DNA of 64,000 nucleotides from Prorocentrum cordatum (lineage: Eukaryota; Sar; Dinophyceae; Prorocentrales; Prorocentraceae): the NCBI GenBank assembly GCA_963575745.1, contig CAUYUJ010017837.1, positions 90,001 to 154,000 on the forward strand. The letters run 5' to 3'. Position 1 is the first letter of the stretch. Every line of letters starts with the position of its first letter. Below are positions 1 to 9,800 of this stretch, piece by piece. The translations under genes and the position numbers were made by a program. The notes under the pieces were generated by a model. That model did no database searches and was not told where the DNA came from. It was given only the letters and a program-made list of their open reading frames with translations.

Positions 1-62
1 CGTCGTTGGTGCCTTGGGGGAAGCCTCTTTGGGCCTCTTGGGAGCCTTTTGGGGGCCTGAGG
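1..62 (+). repeat. Fragment of the dispersed CTCTTGGG repeat family
   Basis: The first 60 bases carry the G/T-rich cadence GCCTCTTGGG / GCCTTTTGGGGGCC. The same cadence recurs at 5.1-5.5, 9.3-9.8, 10.1-10.7 and 28.4-28.5 kb and, inverted, at 48.4-48.6 kb. The copy is cut by the window edge. Bases 63-768 outside the GA tracts show no recognisable gene. Confidence 0.6.
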
Positions 63-190
63 GCTGATTTTGAGTTGTTGTCTTAATTCGCCATGCTCGG
101 AGAAGAGGGTGGTGGGGCTGAGGAGGCGGAAAAGGAGAAGGAGGGAAAAGTGAGAGACAGGGACAGAGGGGAGAGAGGGAAAGAGATGGA

Positions 191-222
191 TAGAGAGAGA
201 GAGAGAGAGAGACGGAGAGATG
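191..222. repeat. (GA)n microsatellite
   Basis: A short run of GA dinucleotides in a purine-rich tract. Open frames across it read only as Arg/Glu repeats and are not treated as genes. Confidence 0.8.
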
Positions 223-555
223 GAGGAAGGGAGAGTGGATCCCGTGCAGGGAGGATCAATACAGGCCCACCACACCACGGGGAAGTCCGTGCTGCCGTGC
301 GCGGTGGCGACGTGGGGCCACGTCGACAGCAGATTCTCTGGGTTTTTGGACGAGCTCGCGGCGCCCGCCTCGCGGAGGCAGCGGGGCCGGGGCGTGCTGC
401 CGTCCCGGCAGGGATGCCCGGCGGCGCGCGCCGATTCAGCCGGAGGCTCGCCGTGGCGGTCGCCCGGGCGTTGGCGCGGTGTCGCTGGCGGTTCGGCCAT
501 GTGGCCTAATGACTCGAGCTATGCAGAAGTGCAGCTCGACCGACGATAGCGGGAC

Positions 556-650
556 CCAGAGAGAGAGAGAGAGAGAGAGAAAGAGCGAGAGAGAGAGAGA
601 GAGAGAGCGAGGACAAAGAGAGAAAGAGAGAAAGAGAGGGAGAGAGATAC
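556..650. repeat. (GA)n microsatellite
   Basis: Interrupted GAGAGA tract with AAAG interruptions, about 90 bp. It resembles the tract at 191-222. Confidence 0.85.
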
Positions 651-768
651 AAGTGTATTATCATGTCGACTTCTGCCATGTTGGCGATAGCGTTCTTGTT
701 CCCTCCGCCGCCCGGTCGGCTGAACAGCGAGAACGGGCAGGACATCTTCACCAGTTTCTTGTTGATCA

Positions 769-1221
769 ATGTTTGACCTAACAATCACGTTTTCCGACGA
801 TGCAGGCATACACCTGGCTACTCGGGCACAGTGGACAGACGAGGGTGTCCCCGAGCGTGGACATAATCAAGTCGATTTCAGTGCAGCTCTGATCCGTGTC
901 AGTTGTGCGGAGTCTCAAAATGTGAATGGCATTCATCTTCCCACCGACCATCGCACGGTTACTGCTGACCTCCACTGTGATAGCGCTCGTATCTTGCGGT
1001 TTCATTGCCCAACCGATCGGAAACGGACGCCAGGCGATACTTGGGACAAGTCGTCGGCCGTTTGCAGCTGGGATTGGCAAGCTTGGGACGCACCGCGATG
1101 GCTTGGAGGGATCTGGCACATTCACACGCCAAGCGACAGTACCAACAACGCAAGGATGAGCATCTTCAAGCTCTGTTGGACGCTCATGCGAGAGGCACAC
1201 TTGAGGAGAAAAAGGAACTGA
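769..1221 (+). pseudogene. LINE endonuclease C-terminal remnant
   Basis: The frame starting at 769 carries QVDF followed about 25 residues later by DHRTVTADL. This matches the Q-(I/V)-D ... (S/T)DHR-x-V-x-A-x-L end of APE-type endonucleases of non-LTR retrotransposons, where the Asp and His sit in the active site. Only the last part of the domain remains and the N-terminal catalytic residues are not seen. From about 1005 a neighbouring frame continues with a basic stretch ending in QYRQKRKRETADRT, like the linker between endonuclease and RT. The start used is simply the first Met. Recognition by eye only. Confidence 0.5.
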
Positions 1222-1789
1222 ATCGCACGAGCTACCAGTACCGCCAGAAGCGCAAACGGGAAACAGCTGACCGGACAATCCTAGTGGCTGCCATCATCGG
1301 CGCCCTGTCATCAGACTGCTGCAAGAACCTTCTTGTGAATTGGAGTAAGTTTTGTCAACAGTGAGTATGTTATCCTGCGAAGAAGCTTGGCTGTCATTTT
1401 CGATCGATCCACGACTTCGAAGACCGGTCGCAAGCAAACGCGGAGAAAAACACAATATCATTATTTTTTTTACCTATGGCGAGATCTGCGAATAGATGTG
1501 GTGCCTTGGTGGATTACGGAACACCGTCTGCGCGCAGCCATAGGACGACGCGCCGACGCTTGTCCTTCATTTGGACGGAGGAGCTACAGCAGATAGAACG
1601 TAATGGAAAAAGGCGTCGCAGAACACTGGCGAGAAATTCGCATCAAACGAACAACACAAGTCATCATTTAACGAGTTGGTTGTTGGCAGTTTGCGCGTTG
1701 AGGCGGAGGATCGGGTGAAGGATGGTGCATTTCTGGGGTTGCTAGTAGTTGACGCTTCCTTAGATCAGCTCGCCTAAAAGGCGGGTCGC

Positions 1790-2440
1790 GCGAAACCTGG
1801 CCATGATCATTTGCCCGGAGCTGTGTGGAGACACATGCCACATGTTCTCAAGCTCGAGATGCACAGACTACTTGTAGAGATAATCAACGACAGCAGCTTG
1901 AGCGATACAATCGTTGACGCGTGGGACAGCTTCCCACATTTAGGTATCAAAAAGACACGTTAGCCGAACAGTTTTAAGGTTTGTAGATGGCTGTGGAGTA
2001 TGGACCATTTGTTTAAGCTGAATTGCGCTACAGTTCATATAGCTGCAGTGGCTCTTGTGCGACCTCTGCGGCGAGCCGACTGTCTTGGCGTGCTATTCGA
2101 GATCCTTTGTTTCGCAAGGAAATGGGGCATGCAGTTGATCTTAGGGGCCCCAGATCATGGCGGCATTCGATTCGGTGGAGCATAGGGACGCCGCGCGTTG
2201 CGACACACAGGTTCCGCTCCACACCAAACTCTAGTCATGGCCGGAGTTCTGCAAGGCAAGCGAGTTATCGTGATCATGCAAGGGATCGCCCAAGCGTCTG
2301 GGGTCAGCATGGGCAAAGCCTTCAAAACTGGCGGGCGCATTGATCCGGCGATTTTTTCCCGGATGTTCGACGATGTGTTTGATTTCAAGGAAGGCGAGTG
2401 GAACGCCGTGGGGAAGATTTCGCGTTGCCTGATGCTGGCG
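1790..2440 (+). pseudogene. Reverse transcriptase remnant of LINE relic 1
   Basis: Three RT landmarks occur in order. The first is KPGHDHLPGAVW at about 1795-1830, like the PGPDG(I/L)P box before the catalytic core. The second is AAFDSVEH with its Asp at 2169, matching motif A (A-F-D-S-V). The third is FKTGGRIDPAIFSRMFDDVF at about 2324-2383, resembling motif B (G-x-x-Q-G-x-x-x-S-P). A tag stop at about 1962 and frame changes separate them. A Val-Asp-Asp at about 2467 may be the degraded YxDD box, but a neighbouring reading frame is needed to place it. Inactive. Confidence 0.6.
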
Positions 2441-2495
2441 GGCGGCTTCCCTTGGCTACGCGGGTGGACGATGGCTCCTTACTTGCCCGGCTTTC

Positions 2496-2954
2496 GTGGA
2501 GCGCGCGCTCATGCCCCGAAGTTTGACGGCGGCGATCTCTCGAAAGCACGGTTGGGCATGGGAGTCAGCTCCTTGGCGATTGTATGTGATCGCGCCGCTT
2601 CGCCGGAAGGCGGGCTTTTCATCGCGCCGGCTGGGCGGCGGGGGAATCTGCAGCGCGAGAGCGGGTGCGACGGTGGTTTCGGGTGGGGAGCTGGGCCCCG
2701 CAGAGGATCCGCAGCAGGCCTCGCCGGGGCGCAGGCTCGCGAAATGCAAGCAACGCTTCCGCGAGGCTCGGCGCCATCTCGCCGGCAAGGCACCGGCGAG
2801 ACTCTTGTTGCAGGCGCGGATGGCGAGGCCCGGAGTATCCGCCGTTTGCTCGTCTTCGATCGCGGACTGGTCCAGGGCGTTGCTCATGGAAGTGACGCGC
2901 AAGGAAAGGCAGCGCCTGCGACGGATGTTCCGGGTGGGGGGGGGGGCTAGCTGA
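2496..2954 (+). pseudogene. Possible post-RT region of LINE relic 1
   Basis: The open frame of 152 codons ends in a stretch with TRKERQRLRRMFRVGG. This resembles the thumb/post-RT helix of LINE RTs (aromatic-rich segment, then R-x-x-x-R-R-M-L-R). The match is short and the middle is low in information. It is assigned mainly because it lies between the RT and RNase H remnants on the same strand. Confidence 0.3.
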
Positions 2955-3407
2955 AGAAGGGCAAATGCAGGGCAACTAGCGGACTTGGCTGAAATCGGGG
3001 CGCTGGCACAGGGTGTGCCGGTTCAGAAAACCGATGCGCGCGGTCATCCACGAGCGGTTGCGCGCGAGTTTATGAAGAGATCTCGCGGTGTAATTTCGTT
3101 TTCAGTCAGGCAGGAACGGGGCCCGCCTTGGTGGGGGGGGGCGCTTGTGGCGCGCGCTCGGGGATTGCGAGGGCGGGGCCAGCTGGGGAATCGCGTCGAG
3201 CAACGCAGCCTTCCAGAAGGATGCCGATGGTTCGTCGTAGCTGCGCGCGAGGCGCTGCAAGTGCCGCGCCCGCTAGGTATATCAGAGCGAGCTGGGGCAG
3301 AACAGCAGCCTTCGGATAATGAGCTGGCCCGCTGCGACCTCGGAGATTTACCTTCGCGCCCGGGCCCGCGCCGCGACGCGCTCATCTAACGTGGCGGCGC
3401 AGAGCGT

Positions 3408-3669
3408 CTACAGGTGGAGTTCAAGGTGGACAGTCAAACGGTCGCGGGATTGGCGAACTCGTCCACGGCAATCGCGCGCGCGAGCTGCGAGCAAGATGAG
3501 CAGAATTTTCGTTGGCATCTGGGGCAAATATATGCGCCACTGCGGGTGCGTGGCGGGGTGTTTGGGCCCTGTCGACCGGGGGGGGCGCGAATGGAACGTC
3601 GGCGGTGATCTCTCGGCAAAGCGCGCAATCACCGCGCGACGCAGTGGCGGCGCGCCGACGAAGGAATGA
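3408..3669 (+). pseudogene. RNase H-like remnant of LINE relic 1
   Basis: One frame reads VEFKVDSQTVAGLANSST (about 3417-3470). The adjacent frame picks up REWNVGGDLSAKRAI (REWN codons at 3587-3598). Type I RNase H domains of retroelements have a central VxxxxDSQxVVxxL strand-helix and a later (R)EWNxxADxLA helix with an active-site Asp. Both landmarks are present at the right spacing, but in two frames, so a frameshift lies between them. The first catalytic strand was not found. Confidence 0.5.
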
Positions 3670-4085
3670 GTCCCGCGCCGCGCGGCCAGAGCAGTTGCGC
3701 TGCAGTTCTATTCAGATGGGGGATTCGCCCCGGTGTCGGGCGGGGGCTGCTGGGCGCAGATGATCGCGCGTGCCGAAGCAGAAAAGACAACGCAAAGGAT
3801 CCGTGTTGGCTCTGTCTACAAGTATGCGGCGCAGGCGACCTCTGCATTCCTCTGATCGGGCGGGCCACCTCGCGCGCCTGGGAGGGGGCGGCGCGGGGCG
3901 GGGGTTCGGGGTTGCCGCCGCCGCCGGACGATGCTCGCCGCGGACTGGGACAAGGGGGCCTGCTTCCAAATGGGGATGACGACGGGGTGCCAGGGAAACC
4001 CTTGGGCGGCGTTAGGTCGAGCCGCGGTCGGGCCCCACCCGTGCGACCCCTTGCGGGTGCGCTTGCCGGGAGGGCGGTGCGCGCC

Positions 4086-4086
<1 letters not shown>
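3670..4086. other. GC-rich stretch without recognised content
   Basis: Very GC-rich sequence between LINE relic 1 and the poly-T tract. Long frames exist on both strands but are Arg/Ala/Gly/Pro-rich, as expected from composition alone. No motif was recognised. Confidence 0.4.

Positions 4087-4146
<60 letters not shown>
4087..4146 (+). repeat. Poly(T) tract, 60 bp
   Basis: Sixty consecutive T, bounded by CGCCG on the left and GTTTTG on the right. It may be the poly-A tail of a retroelement inserted on the minus strand, but no coding sequence adjoins it on that side. The true length may differ because homopolymers are prone to assembly error. Confidence 0.95.
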
Positions 4147-4147
<1 letters not shown>

Positions 4148-4270
4148 TTTTGTTTTTTTGTTTTGTTTTGTGTTGTTTTGGTTTGGTTTGGTTTCTTTTG
4201 TGTGTGTGTTTGTGTGTTTGTGTGTTTGTGTGTTTGTGTTTGTGTTTTGTTTGTTTTCCTTGTTGTTTTC
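4147..4270 (+). repeat. T/G-rich low-complexity tract
   Basis: GTTTTG, GGTTT and TGTGTTTG units follow the poly(T). A similar T/G-rich tract is found at 19.05-19.21 kb and 20.12-20.20 kb. Confidence 0.8.
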
Positions 4271-4437
4271 TTTCCGCGCGCGGCATGGCGCCGGCGCGCG
4301 CCCCTGGAACGCGGGACTCGGCCCCCGCTGGATGGCGTGGGCGCCCGAGAACCCTTCCGGCGCGCCCCGCGAGCGCTTTTCGTTTTTATGGGGTACGGGC
4401 GGGAGCGGAGCGGACCCTTCCTGGCCGCGTGGGCGGG

Positions 4438-4800
4438 GGTCCAAGGTGGGCTCATCCCACTGGCCGCCTGTGAAAAGGTGCCCCCTCTCTCCTTCTCCCC
4501 CCCGATAGAGAATGGGCCATCACAGATGGCCCATTCTCTACCAGGGGGATTTGCTTTTGTCATTGGGGCCCCCCTTAACAGTGCAATCCCACCCCTGCTT
4601 CTTACTTTTCCCCTTTATCCCGCAGCCGCGGGCTGGGGTCATTTTCCCTTCTTTCGCCCGCCCGCCCAATTAGCGGGGCGGACCGCGCCCTACTGAGACA
4701 ACCTGGCCAGGGTCCAAGATGGATTCGTCCCGCTGGCCGCCAGTAGCAATGCGCCCCCTCTCTCCCTGCCCCCCCAGTAGAAAGTGGACCATCGGGAGGG
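4438..4800 (+). repeat. Degenerate tandem pair, about 272 bp apart
   Basis: Bases from 4438 (GGGTCCAAGGTGGGCTC) resemble those from 4710 (GGGTCCAAGATGGATTC). The match runs through TCCC(A/G)CTGGCCGCC and CCCCCTCTCTCC. The unit appears duplicated with substantial divergence. No coding function was recognised. Confidence 0.5.
4506..4540. repeat. Perfect 15-bp inverted repeat with 5-base loop
   Basis: TAGAGAATGGGCCAT (4506-4520) and ATGGCCCATTCTCTA (4526-4540) are exact reverse complements around the loop CACAG. It sits inside the first copy of the degenerate pair. Unlike the surrounding repeats its arms show no mismatch. Confidence 0.9.
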
Positions 4801-4860
4801 ATGCAATTCTTCACGCTTGCGGGGCAACGCCAGCCCATTCAGAAACACCGCCCTTCCGAG

Positions 4861-5045
4861 CTGACGGGAAAAGAAACGAAGAGACACCTCCAGGGAAACA
4901 AAGCAAGCAAAGGGGTGGCCTTGGACGGCCTGTTCGGGCCATCCCTGGGTGCCGCGTGGGGGCGAGGGGAAGAGGGGGAGAAAGAGGAAGAGGACGAGGA
5001 GGACGAGGAGGAGGAGGACGGGGACGCGGAGGACGAGGACTAGGA
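4861..5045 (+). repeat. Module X, copy 1
   Basis: Starts with GAAGAGACAC and AAGCAAAGGGGTGG, runs through GGGCCATCCCTGGGTGCCGC, and ends in a GAGGAC-rich purine tract. Copy 2 lies at about 8893-9170 in the same orientation. In both cases the CTCTTGGG family follows. Confidence 0.7.
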
Positions 5046-5109
5046 TGAGGACGTCGCGAACGAGGACTCATGGAACCATCTAAAGGTATTATTGTGGTTG
5101 CTGCTGCTG

Positions 5110-5460
5110 CTGGTGCTCTCTGGGAATATTTGGGGCCCTCTTGGAACCTTCTTGGTAGCCGTGGAAGGCTTCTTGGGATCATCTTGGAGGCCATCGATTA
5201 CAGGATGGGAGGGTCTCCAACTCAACTCCCCCCTCAGGGGCCTGCAAACCGCTTCTTGGGGCTCTCTTGGAGCGCTTTTGGGCGATCTTGGAGCGGTCTT
5301 GAGGCCGTTTGGAACATCTTGGAGGTCATCTTGAACCATATTGGGCTATCTGAGCCATCTTGGAGGTCACCTCGGGCTCTCTGAGGCCGTTCGGGGGCCT
5401 GTTGGGGGACTCTCGGGTGCCTCTTGGGGCCCTTTTGGGACCCTCTTGGGGCCCTCTTTG
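5110..5460 (+). repeat. CTCTTGGG repeat family
   Basis: Irregular repeats of about 15-20 bp built from CTCTTGGGGCC, CATCTTGGAGG and CTTCTTGGG. The long frames here read as Trp/Gly/Leu or Pro/Lys/Arg repeats and are products of the repeat. Confidence 0.75.
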
Positions 5461-5507
5461 CCGCCGCCGCCGCAGCCGCTGCCGCCGCAGCCGCTGCCGC
5501 CACCGAT

Positions 5508-5540
<33 letters not shown>

Positions 5541-5632
5541 CCCGCCGCCGCCCCCGCTGCCGAATCGCCGCCGCCGCCGCCGCCTCAGCCGCTGCCCCCT
5601 CCGCAGCCGCCGCAGCCGCCGCCGCCGCCAAG
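5461..5632 (+). repeat. (GCC)n trinucleotide array
   Basis: GCC/CCG repeats with occasional CAG and CCA triplets, about 170 bp. In different frames it reads as poly-Ala, poly-Pro or poly-Arg, and no frame is preferred. Confidence 0.9.
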
Positions 5633-5889
5633 TGTATTATGTTTTGTTTTTTGACAGGGGTGGTGGGGGGAGGCCGCATCGGGTTCGCTGCGCATGCTCC
5701 GAATACCTTTCCCCGAAGGGGAAGCAGGGTTTTTGGATTATCCCGGCAAAGCAACCTAACAGCGATGTGTAGGAGCATATCTGGAAGCATTCCCCTTCAG
5801 ATTCAGATGAGAATCCAGTTGTAGAATTCTGCTGTTCTCGCAGTCGTAGTCGCATTCGCGATGACAGTCGCAGCGGCAACGGCAGTCGC

Positions 5890-6212
5890 AGTCACAGCCT
5901 CAGCCTCAGCCTGCCTCAGCCTCAGCCTCAGCCTGCCTCAGCCTAGCCTCAGCCTCAGCCTCAGCTTCAGCCTCAGCCTCAGTCTGCCTTCAGCCTCGGC
6001 CTCAGCCTCAGCCTGCCTCAGCCTCAGCCTGCATCAGCCTCAGCCTCAGCCTCAGCCTGCCTCAGCATCAGCCTGCCTCAGCCTCAGCCTCAGCCTGCCT
6101 CAGCCTCAGCCTCAGCCTGCTTCAGCCTCAGCCTCAGTCTGCCTTCAGCCTCGGCCTCAGCCTCAGCCTGCCTCAGCCTCAGCCTGCCTCGGCCGCAGCA
6201 TCAGCCTGCCTC
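5890..6212 (+). repeat. CAGCCT hexamer array in module A
   Basis: About 320 bp of AGCCTC hexamers with TGCCTCAGCC, GCATCAGCC and CTTCAGCC variants. Reads as Ser-Leu, Pro-Gln or Ala-Ser repeats depending on frame. It is the short homologue of the array at 6.9-8.3 kb. Confidence 0.9.
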
Positions 6213-6607
6213 AGCATTCAAAATGTGGCCCAGGAATGGAGTTCTGGGAACTCGAAGAACACGAAGTGGCCTACAGTTGGCTCCGGGCATTCAAAATCAT
6301 GCCCAGGAATGGAGTTCTGGGAACTCGAAGAGCACGAAGTGGCCTACAGTTGGCTCCGGGCATCAAAATGTGGCCCGGGAATGGAGTTCTGGGAACTCGA
6401 AGACCACGAAGTGGCCTACAGTTGGCTCCGGGCATCCAAAATGTGGCCCGGGAATGGAGTTCTGGGAACTCGAAGACCACGAAGTGGCCTACAGTTGGCT
6501 CTGGGCATCCAAACTGTACGCCGGGAATGGAGTTCTGGGAAGTCGAAGACCACGAAGTGGCTTACAGTTGGCTCCGGGCATCCAACTTGTACGAAGGAAT
6601 GGAGTTC
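6213..6607 (+). repeat. 73-bp tandem repeats in module A
   Basis: GGAATGGAGTTCTGGGAACT recurs at 6233, 6306, 6378, 6451, 6524 and 6596, spacing 72-73 bp. Other conserved parts are CACGAAGTGGCCTACAGTTG and GCTC(C/T)GGGCAT. As 73 is not a multiple of three, the open frames crossing it cycle through all phases, arguing against a protein repeat. Confidence 0.9.
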
Positions 6608-6914
6608 TAGCAGCGCCAAGAGCGATTTTGCGAGGATGTCCTAAGCGGTTTGGGCTTCGGCGGCAGCCGCGCCGGGTCCCTCCCCGGGTCCCTCCCCGAC
6701 CCGTCTTGAGGAGTCATGATGCTCTCTTTTGACCCCACTAGAAATCTATCAGTCTTCGCTGTTAGGTAAAAAGAAAGAATTATCCCGGCAAAGCAACCTA
6801 ACAGCGATGTGTAGGAGCATATCTGGAAGCATCCCCCTTAAGATTCAGATGAGAATCCAGTTGTAGAGTTCTGCTGTTCTCGCAGTCGTAGTCGCATTCG
6901 CGATGACAGTCGCA

Positions 6915-8262
6915 GTGGCCTGCATTAGCCTCAGCCTCAGCCTGCCTCAGCCATCAGCCTCAGCCTCAGCTTCAGCCTGCCTCAGCCTCAGCCTCAGCCT
7001 GCTCCTGCATCAGCCTCAGTCTGCCTGCAGCCTCGGCCTCAGCCTCAGCCTGCCTCAGCCTCAGCCTGCTCAGCCTCAGCCTCAGCCTCAGCCTGCCTCA
7101 GCTCAGCCTGCCTCAGCCTCAGCCCTCATCCTCAGTCTGCCTCAGCCTCAGCCTCAGCCTGCCTCAGCCTCAGCCTCAGCCTGCTTCAGCCTCAGCCTCA
7201 GTCTGCCTTCAGCCTCGGCCTCAGCCTCAGCCTGCCTCAGCCTCAGCATCAGCCTCAGCCTCAGCCTCAGCCTGCCTCTGCATCAGCCTGCCTCAGCCTC
7301 AGCCTCAGCCTGCCTCAGCCTCAGCCTCAGCCTGCTTCAGCCTCAGCCTCAGTCTGCCTTCAGCCTCGCCTCAGCCTCAGCCTCAGCCTGCCTCAGCCTC
7401 AGCCTGCATCAGCCTCAGCCTCAGCCTCAGCCTGCCTCAGCATCAGCCTCAGCCTCAGCCTCAGCCTCAGCCTCAGCCTCAGCCTCAGCCTCAGCCTCAG
7501 CCTCAGCCTTCAGCCTCAGCCTCAGCCTCAGCCTCAGCCTCAGCCTCAGCCTCAGCCTCAGCCTCAGCCTCAGCCTCAGCCTCAGCTCAGCCTCGGCCTC
7601 AGCTCAGCTCAGCCTCAGCCTCAGCCTCAGCCTCAGCCTCAGCCTGCCTCAGCATCAGCCTGCCTCAGCCTCAGCCTCAGCCTGCCTCAGCCTCAGCCTC
7701 AGCCTGCTTCAGCCTCAGCCTCAGTCTGCCTTCAGCCTCGGCCTCAGCCTCAGCTGCCTCAGCCTCGGCCTGCATCAGCCTCAGCCTCAGCCTCAGCCTG
7801 CCTCAGCATCAGCCTGCCTCAGCCTCAGCCTCAGCCTGCCTCAGCCTCAGCCTCAGCCTGCTTCAGCCTCAGCCTCAATCTGCCTTCAGCCTCGGCCTGC
7901 CTCAGTCAGCCTCAGCCTCAGCCTCAGCCTCAGCCTCAGCCTCAGCCTCAGCCTCAGCCTCAGCCTCAGCCTGCCTCAGCCTCAGCCTCAGCCTGCTTCA
8001 GCCTCAGCCTCAGTCTGCCTTCAGCCTCGGCCTCAGCCTCGGCCTGCCTCAGCCTCAGCCTGCATCAGCCTCAGCCTCAGCCTCAGCCTGCCTCAGCATC
8101 AGCCTGCCTCAGCCTCAGCCTCAGCCTGCCTCAGCCTCAGCCTCAGCCTCAGTCTGCCTTCAGCCTCGGCTCAGTCTCAGCTGCCTCAGCCTCAGCCTCA
8201 GCCTCAGCCTCAGCCTCAGCCTGCCTCAGCCTCAGCCTGCATCAGCAGCTCAGCCTGCCTCA
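6915..8262 (+). repeat. CAGCCT hexamer array in module B with higher-order blocks
   Basis: About 1.35 kb of AGCCTC hexamers. A longer phrase containing CTGCTTCAGCCTCAGCCTCA and then TCTGCCTTCAGCCTCGGC returns several times (near 7.19, 7.33, 7.71, 7.86 and 7.99 kb). The array therefore has higher-order structure and grew partly by duplicating multi-hexamer blocks. A 610-codon frame through it is Ser/Leu/Pro/Gln/Ala repeat and not accepted as a gene. Confidence 0.9.
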
Positions 8263-8635
8263 GCATTCAAAATGTGGCCAGGGAATGGAATTCTGGGAAC
8301 TCGAAGAACACGAAGTGGCCTACAGTTTGCTCCGGGCATTCAAAATCATACCCAGGAATGGAGTTCTGGGAAGTCCAAGAGCACGAAGTGGCCTACAGTT
8401 GGCTCCGGGCATCCAAAATGTGGCCCGGGAATGGAGTTCTGGGAACTCGAAGACCACGAAGTGGCCTACAGTTGGCTCCGGGCATCCAAAATGTACGCCG
8501 GGAATGGAGTTCTGGGAACTCGAAGACCACGAAGTGGCCTACAGTTGGCTCCGGGCATTCAGAATGTGGCCCGGGAATGGAGTTCTGGGAGGTCGAAGAA
8601 TGGAGTTCTGGGAGGTCGAAGAGCACGAAGTGTGT
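8263..8635 (+). repeat. 73-bp tandem repeats in module B
   Basis: Five to six copies of the repeat seen at 6213-6607, the last truncated and partly duplicated (TGGAGTTCTGGGAGGTCGAA twice in succession). After it comes a short tract of tandem CCCCAACGGC units at about 8660-8712. Confidence 0.85.
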
Positions 8636-8884
8636 GACTGTTTGCGAAAAACGAGGTTCCCCGGCAATCCCCAACGGCCCCCCAACGGCCCCCCAACGGC
8701 TCCCCAACGGCTGCCCAGACCCCCCTGTGGAGTAATGTGCTGCTCTCTTTTGACACCACTAGAAACCTCTCAGTCTTCGCTGTTAGGTAATCATCGTTAA
8801 ACCACCTGCGCCAGGCGGGCTGGTGGGAGACTATTAAAGATACAGAGGGGGGTGGAGGAGCAAAAGGTGGAAGAGGGGGAGGAG

Positions 8885-9200
8885 CTTGGAGAGGAGGAAG
8901 ACGAAGAGACGAAGAGACACATCTAGGGAAAAAAAGCGAGCAAAGGGGTGGTCTTGGAAGGCCTCTTCGGGCCATCCCTGGGTGCCGCGTGGGGGCGAGG
9001 GGAAGAGGGGGAGGAGGAGGAGGAAAGGGAGGAGGAAAGGGAGGAGGAGGAGGAGGAGGAGGAGGAGGAAAAGGAGGAGGAGGAGGAGGAGGAGGAAGAG
9101 GAGGGAGAGTCACAGGAGGAGGAGGAGAAGGAGGAGGAGAAGGAGGAGGAGGAGGAACAAGAAAGGATGCTCATCATGCAACACGGGGGTGGGCGTCGCA
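8885..9200 (+). repeat. Module X, copy 2, with GAG-rich tract
   Basis: Matches 4861-5045: AAGAGACACATCTAGGGAAA, then AGCAAAGGGGTGG and GGGCCATCCCTGGGTGCCGC. It continues into about 160 bp of GAGGAG repeats. The CTCTTGGG family follows, as at copy 1. Confidence 0.75.
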
Positions 9201-9274
9201 CTTACGATGATGAGCTTAATTCGGCATGCAAGCATGGATCGATGAAGAAAGAGGACGAAGTCAAGGAGGACCAG

Positions 9275-9800
9275 GGCCTACTGGGGGGGGCTCTTGGGGC
9301 CTCTAGGGGACTTTGGAGGTTTCTTGAAGCCTCCTGGGGGTGTCTTGGGGTCGACGGCTCTAAATGACATGTTTGTTCCCCCTCTGCGACCTTTCTTGGG
9401 CCCGTCCTGGGGCCCTCTTGGGCTGTCTTTGGAGCTTCTCGGGCCTTGGGGGGGCCGTCGTGGAGCTCTCTTGGGGGCTCTCTTGGGGGCCTCTTGGTAC
9501 GTTTGGGAGCGATCATGAGGGCGTCTTAGGCCGTCTTCGACGCTTTGAAAGCCCATGAGGCGAATATGCTGAACATGTACGTTTTCCGGAGGGAATGTAG
9601 CACTTTTTGCTTTTAGGAGCCCTCTCGGGAGCACTCTCGGAAGCTTCTTCGGGCGTCTTGGAAGCTCCTTGGGCCGTATGGATGCCAATTTTGGCGTCTT
9701 GGACCAATCATTTAACAACTCAGGACCTTCCGGGGCCGTCTTGGGAGCCTATTGGGGTCCTCTTGGCCCGTGTTGGGGCTTTCCTGGGCTCGCTCGAAAA
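9275..9800 (+). repeat. CTCTTGGG repeat family
   Basis: Irregular units such as GGGGCCCTCTTGGG, GGGGGCTCTCTTGG and GGCGTCTTGG. Interrupted near 9550-9610 by less repetitive sequence. Frames read as Gly/Leu/Trp or Pro/Lys/Arg repeats. Confidence 0.75.

Larger units (their letters stand above)
769..3669 (+). mobile_element. LINE relic 1 (EN-RT-RNase H order)
   Basis: A decayed non-LTR retrotransposon read piecewise in several frames. In order are an AP-like endonuclease C-terminus (about 769-980), a basic linker (about 1005-1270), RT motifs (about 1790-2400), a possible post-RT tract (about 2650-2930) and an RNase H-like end (about 3410-3650). Frames change repeatedly and stops interrupt each domain, so it cannot make a protein. 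The order fits LINE elements with an added RNase H domain. No poly-A tail or target site duplication could be fixed. The ends given are where recognisable protein similarity starts and stops. Confidence 0.65.
5737..6778 (+). mobile_element. Composite module A with terminal inverted 12-mers
   Basis: Begins with ATTATCCCGGCAAAGC and then ACCTAACAGCGA (5754-5765). Next come a conserved lead of about 110 bp, a CAGCCT hexamer array, six 73-bp repeats, and a tail ending TCGCTGTTAGGT (6756-6767), the exact reverse complement of the first 12-mer. Module B repeats the same order directly downstream, starting 1,042 bp later. I infer a TIR-bearing unit or tandemly duplicated cassette. No transposase and no clear target site duplication were found. 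Confidence 0.55.
6779..8790 (+). mobile_element. Composite module B with terminal inverted 12-mers
   Basis: Same architecture as module A. ATTATCCCGG starts at 6779, ACCTAACAGCGA is at 6797-6808, then the shared lead, a much longer hexamer array, 73-bp repeats and TCGCTGTTAGGT at 8777-8788. It is about 2.0 kb against 1.0 kb for module A, almost entirely because the hexamer array is longer. The tails TCTTTTGAC(C/A)CCACTAGAAA also match. Confidence 0.55.

Noticed and set aside
6903-8735. 610-codon open frame through the CAGCCT array
   Set aside because: Entirely hexamer and 73-bp repeat; all three frames are similarly open and the 73-bp period breaks phase.
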